A stretch of DNA of 6,204 nt from Hyphomicrobiales bacterium (GTDB lineage Bacteria; Pseudomonadota; Alphaproteobacteria; Rhizobiales; S144-23): NCBI GenBank assembly GCA_015494375.1, contig WGBL01000089.1:1-6204 (forward strand), written 5' to 3'. The notes below the pieces were generated by a model that saw only the letters and a program-made list of their open reading frames with translations, was not told the origin of the DNA and made no database searches. This document shows positions 5,582-6,204 of this stretch, in pieces. A program made the position numbers and the translations under genes. Position 1 is the first letter of the stretch; each line of letters begins with the position of its first letter.

Positions 5582-5656
5582 CAAGAGGGGGCCGTGCTCG
5601 TTAGCAATTGTCGGCGAGGAGGGCTCGGCCCAGACCTGCTCGCAGACCCCCTCTTG
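5582..5656 (-). repeat. Long-range 10-bp inverted repeat enclosing smaller hairpins
   Basis: CAAGAGGGGG at 5582-5591 and CCCCCTCTTG at 5647-5656 are exact complements 55 nt apart, extendable by two pairs (one G:U) on the minus-strand RNA. Inside, the minus strand reads CTGCGAGCAG, GGGCCGAGCCC and CTCG...CGAG, each able to form a small stem, giving a possible multi-branched fold. It starts nine bases after the stop codon of the right-edge gene. It does not resemble tRNA or SRP RNA. Confidence 0.45.
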
Positions 5657-5665
5657 CAAGCGCGG

Positions 5666-6204
5666 TCAACCGAGGCGGCCTGCGGCATGGGCGAGTGTCA
5701 GATAGACGCGGCCAGTCTCCGAGACGAGATAGGCATCGAGCGTGGCGGCATCATGTCCGCTTTTTTCCGCATCACGCAAAATGCGCTCGAAATCCAGGAG
5801 ATAGCGATTGACGGTGTTACGGAAACCGGGCTCGTTGCGGTAGCGTGCGGCGATATTGTCGAAGAGGATTCGGCCGGTAGGCGAATAGAGGCTGCGGTCG
5901 AGCACATTCTGCTCGCCACGCCGCAGCCTGTTCCAAATCACCGATGCCGTCTCGGTCGAGAGTGCCGAGGCAATGCTGGACATATCGAGGTTATCCGCGT
6001 TCGACTGCACTTGCGCTTCTTGTCGGCCGTGTGCGGACTCAGGGCCGGCGCCTTCGGCCGGCTCGTGGTCGTCGCGCGAGGCGCGTGCCAAAAGATCGCC
6101 GAGCGACCAGGTGACGCGCTCGTCGGCCTCGCCATCGCTGCGGCTCGAGGCCTTTCTCCCCGGAGGCGGTGGCGGTGCCGGCCTTTGAGCCTCCAGGGCT
6201 GCCA
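5666..6204 (-). CDS. Conserved alphaproteobacterial protein of unknown function, C-terminal part
   Basis: The reading frame is open to the right edge, so 178 C-terminal residues are visible and the N-terminus is missing. The visible part starts with a Pro-rich, disordered stretch (PAPPPPPGRK), then a short VTWSLGDLLARAS motif and an acidic, low-complexity linker. A well-ordered helical domain of about 105 residues follows, starting near SSIASALSTETASVIWNRL, with SLYSPTGRILFDNIAARY, then NRYLLDFERILRDAEK and a final SETGRVYLTLAHAAGRL. From memory this closing domain resembles an unnamed family seen in Hyphomicrobiales such as Bradyrhizobium and Methylobacterium; I could not run a search. No catalytic motif is evident. 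A possible role as a cytoplasmic scaffold or structural protein is a guess from the disordered N-terminal region. Confidence 0.75.
   Translation of the reverse strand, partial: AALEAQRPAPPPPPGRKASSRSDGEADERVTWSLGDLLARASRDDHEPAEGAGPESAHGRQEAQVQSNADNLDMSSIASALSTETASVIWNRLRRGEQNVLDRSLYSPTGRILFDNIAARYRNEPGFRNTVNRYLLDFERILRDAEKSGHDAATLDAYLVSETGRVYLTLAHAAGRLG

Larger units (their letters stand above)
5331..5665. other. Intergenic region upstream of lepB
   Basis: This gap of about 335 bp has no convincing gene. It should hold the promoter of lepB-rnc-era. The best candidate I can see on the minus strand is TTGAAG (5527-5532) and GATAAG (5503-5508) with an 18-bp spacer, a weak match. The half nearest the right-edge gene contains a long inverted repeat (5582-5656) and a small palindromic hairpin (5566-5580). 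Confidence 0.5.

Noticed and set aside
5582..5656. tRNA or 4.5S SRP RNA in the lepB upstream region
   Set aside because: There is no T-loop (GGTTCGA-type) or SRP GGAAGGAA-type consensus on either strand, and the outer stem is longer than a tRNA acceptor stem.

Overview
The window is GC-rich bacterial DNA, most likely from an alphaproteobacterium and plausibly Hyphomicrobiales-like. The evidence is the minus-strand core cluster lepB-rnc-era, which is typical of Alphaproteobacteria, and a partial right-edge gene whose C-terminal domain resembles a conserved but unnamed alphaproteobacterial family. No tRNA, rRNA, CRISPR array, insertion sequence or phage gene was recognised.

Layout. At 1-307 there is no firmly supported gene: the edge may hold a fragment of a minus-strand gene, followed by a long leader with a strong hairpin. 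At 308-1927 lie two plus-strand genes for exported proteins. The first is an extraordinarily methionine-rich helical-repeat protein (52 Met in 264 residues; no Cys or His anywhere). The second is a DUF302-type protein with two cysteines and its own Met-rich segment. A strong GC hairpin separates them and a probable terminator follows. At 2080-2688 (minus) is a short A24-family prepilin peptidase. At 2826-5330 (minus) are era, rnc and lepB, tightly packed with an ATGA overlap between rnc and era. At 5331-5665 there is a non-coding gap with a large inverted repeat. At 5666-6204 (minus) is the C-terminal part of a conserved alphaproteobacterial protein of unknown function.

How the genes may work together. 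lepB, rnc and era are housekeeping genes for signal-peptide cleavage, double-stranded RNA processing and ribosome assembly. The A24 peptidase follows era where recO is often found in related genomes. The Met-rich protein and its DUF302 neighbour look like a periplasmic or envelope pair. The DUF302 protein carries one Asn-Pro/Met segment that matches the spacing of the neighbour's repeat, which suggests that the two interact or share a ligand. This pair is the most novel part of the window. Its function is not known to me; soft-metal (for example Cu(I)) binding, methionine-based oxidant scavenging, or a structural envelope role are hypotheses only.
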